A stretch of 64,000 nt of DNA, taken from assembly GCF_030814225.1 (NCBI RefSeq), contig NZ_JAUSUR010000001.1:992001-1056000 (forward strand), read 5' to 3'. Within the stretch, counting starts at the first letter, position 1. Each line of letters starts with the position of its first letter. The notes below the pieces were generated by a model. The model saw nothing but the letters and a program-made list of their open reading frames with translations. It had not been told where the DNA came from and made no database searches. Positions 62,528-64,000 of this stretch are shown here, one piece after another. The translations under genes and the position numbers were made by a program. This stretch comes from Breznakia pachnodae. Lineage in GTDB: Bacteria > Bacillota_I > Bacilli_A > Erysipelotrichales > Erysipelotrichaceae.

Positions 62528-63409
62528 TTACCTGTTGTTGATACTTGTCAGTTCTTTCATTGATGTAATTGTGTCTTCATAACCTACTTCTGGTTCTAGT
62601 GATAGACATCCCTGATATTGAGAATTCATTTCTTTTAATAATTCAGGATAGTCAATATCACCCTCTAATAAACTTTTGTGTAAAAATGGTTTTTCAAGGC
62701 TACTATCATAAGTATAATTTTTCAAATGAACATGACCAATATAGTCTTTAATAAGCTCATATTCACTCATTAAGTCTAATTCTAAATACTTTTTAGGAAC
62801 TTTATGTTTTTCAGCACGATACGAGTTTGCTGGATCCCATAACAGTTTTAAGTTTGGATGATTTACTCTCTTTATTACTTCTAGTGTCATTTCACCTTTT
62901 GGTAAATGAGAATATGGACAGTTCTCTAAAACTAGTGTAATACCATATTCTTCCGCAATCTTAACCGCCTTAGATAGATGTATGCTAATATTTTCTATAT
63001 CTTTATCACTTCCTACAACTACAATATCTTCATTGTCTGGAAAGCGAAAAGGAAACACTCGTACATTCTTACAATCTAGCTCATTAGCTATCTTGCATGC
63101 ATTCTCTAAATATTGCAAATGGGTTTCTATATCTCCTTCTATTGTATAAAACTCCGGATTGAATAAGGATACTTTGTATTCAGGATACAGTGGGCATAAG
63201 AAAAAAACCGTACTTGCCAGATTTGCAACCTTCAGCTCGTACTTTTCAACTAAAGTTTTTATCTCTTTTACTTCATCTTCACTACAAGCTTCAATACTTT
63301 TACCAAATACATTGTGTAATTCCACATGCTTATAACCTAACTCTTTCATCACTTTAAAAGATGCTTCTAAATCGGATTGAATCTGATCTGAAATAATTGC
63401 AGTATACAT
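62528..63409 (-). CDS. Sugar phosphate isomerase/epimerase (xylose-isomerase-like TIM barrel)
   Basis: A 293-residue barrel started at ATG 63409, behind GGAGGTT. It carries the metal-binding pattern of the AP-endonuclease-2/IolE-type family: VLENCPYS (Glu), LLWDPANSYR (Asp), IGHVHLKNYT (His pair) and LSLEPEVGYE (Glu). Such enzymes isomerise or epimerise sugars or inositol derivatives. It stands alone, so no pathway can be assigned. Confidence 0.85.
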   Translation of the reverse strand: MYTAIISDQIQSDLEASFKVMKELGYKHVELHNVFGKSIEACSEDEVKEIKTLVEKYELKVANLASTVFFLCPLYPEYKVSLFNPEFYTIEGDIETHLQYLENACKIANELDCKNVRVFPFRFPDNEDIVVVGSDKDIENISIHLSKAVKIAEEYGITLVLENCPYSHLPKGEMTLEVIKRVNHPNLKLLWDPANSYRAEKHKVPKKYLELDLMSEYELIKDYIGHVHLKNYTYDSSLEKPFLHKSLLEGDIDYPELLKEMNSQYQGCLSLEPEVGYEDTITSMKELTSINNR

Positions 63410-63564
63410 AAATACAACCTCCATTTCTAATTTCATTATATCGCTATTTCTAAACAATCCCACCAATTTTTCCATTTCCAATACATTTTTATTGGAAGTA
63501 GTTGATTTTTATCTTGCGATATTGAATAATCAACATAAAGGGATATTTTGAAAGGAGATAAAAA

Positions 63565-63948
63565 ATGGAGTTTATTGCGTCAAAATCCTATAAAGATATT
63601 ATTGAATTTGACGAAAGGAATGGTAACTTCAGATTTACTCAGGGAGATAATAATATCTATTCACTCAAAGATATTGTAAGATGTCGCAAATCAATCGAAT
63701 TTGTAGGTAGTATAATGCATAATATGTATACCACCAATGATACAAACAACACACATTTATTTTCTTCCAAATCCGAAGATGTCAGAATCAGAATCAAACT
63801 ATTCTTTTTTGATGGTTCTTATACTTATGGATATATCTCAAAAGAAAATATCCAACGTAATTCTTTACCCTATAAAAGAGAACTGGAAACAGCTGAAGCG
63901 GTTGCGAATCTTATAAGCGTAATCGCAAATGAAAATCGAGAAAATTAA
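63565..63948 (+). CDS. Unknown small cytoplasmic protein
   Basis: A 127-residue protein with no signal peptide or membrane segment. GAAAGGAG stands at the right distance before the ATG, and a strong terminator follows. Beta-strand-rich sections (FIASKSYKDIIEFDERNGNF, VRIRIKLFFFDGSYTYGYIS) and a C-terminal helix suggest a compact, perhaps PH-like fold. I do not recognise the family. Divergent from the isomerase gene. Confidence 0.65.
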   Translation: MEFIASKSYKDIIEFDERNGNFRFTQGDNNIYSLKDIVRCRKSIEFVGSIMHNMYTTNDTNNTHLFSSKSEDVRIRIKLFFFDGSYTYGYISKENIQRNSLPYKRELETAEAVANLISVIANENREN

Positions 63949-63981
63949 AAGCAATTGGAAATGAACCAATTGCTTTTTCTT
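63947..63981. terminator. Terminator after the unknown gene
   Basis: AAAAGCAATTGG (63947-63958) with CCAATTGCTTTT (63966-63977), then TTCTT. Confidence 0.88.
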
Positions 63982-64000
63982 AGATAATTCCTAATGCCAG

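Overview
The window reads as chromosome of a low-GC, Gram-positive, gut-type Firmicute, most like the Erysipelotrichia/Coprobacillaceae (inference). The grounds are AT-rich DNA, strong AGGAGG ribosome sites, sigma-A promoters, LicT/CcpA-type sugar control, sortase-type surface proteins and very many PTS genes. I saw no rRNA, tRNA, CRISPR array, insertion sequence or phage.

Layout. 1-2390: two genes of an ABC importer (permease cut by the left edge). 2527-3382: a compact type III toxin-antitoxin locus, made of a sigma-A promoter, an RNA with two pseudoknot-forming repeats, a terminator and a TenpN/ToxN-like endoRNase. 3392-4531: a small membrane protein and a CatA-like acetyltransferase. 4593-9796: a PTS operon with RpiB and an allulose/ribulose-phosphate 3-epimerase (allose or allulose use is inferred), with a divergent LacI regulator and two operators. 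9809-14233: a TetR/MATE efflux pair with a structured leader, then a zinc-ribbon protein overlapping an FtsH protease. 14278-18964: a short DXS-like enzyme behind a frameshifted MerR gene, and an AraC/MATE pair. 19130-22443: two cell-wall proteins, one broken by an in-frame stop.

22772-50846 is a sugar-utilisation island: fructokinase; an EIIBC + GH1 operon with an AraC regulator; a cellobiose-type EIIA/B/C + two GH1 operon with a DUF3284 gene and a degenerate LevR-like regulator; an MFS/ROK pair; a mannose-family PTS (fused EIIC-EIID) with a SIS-domain deglycase-like enzyme and a PRD regulator; and a LicT-EIIBCA-GH1 operon with a RAT/terminator switch and a cre site. Four GH1 6-phospho-beta-glucosidases are present.

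51157-63948 is mixed: a VbhA-like small protein, a HipBA-like two-gene module, a DtxR/flavodoxin pair, HxlR, an NAD(P)H oxidoreductase, a heterodimeric ABC exporter with a divergent two-component system, a lipoprotein, an Eis-like acetyltransferase, a sugar-phosphate isomerase/epimerase and an unknown protein.

The strongest new signal is the type III toxin-antitoxin RNA. Its two repeats differ by compensatory changes in both the hairpin and the pseudoknot helix. Other leads are a three-helix leader before the first MATE gene, a LevR-like regulator that has lost its ATPase lysine and sigma-54 loop, and a HipA-like kinase whose missing N-terminal part may lie in the HTH partner.
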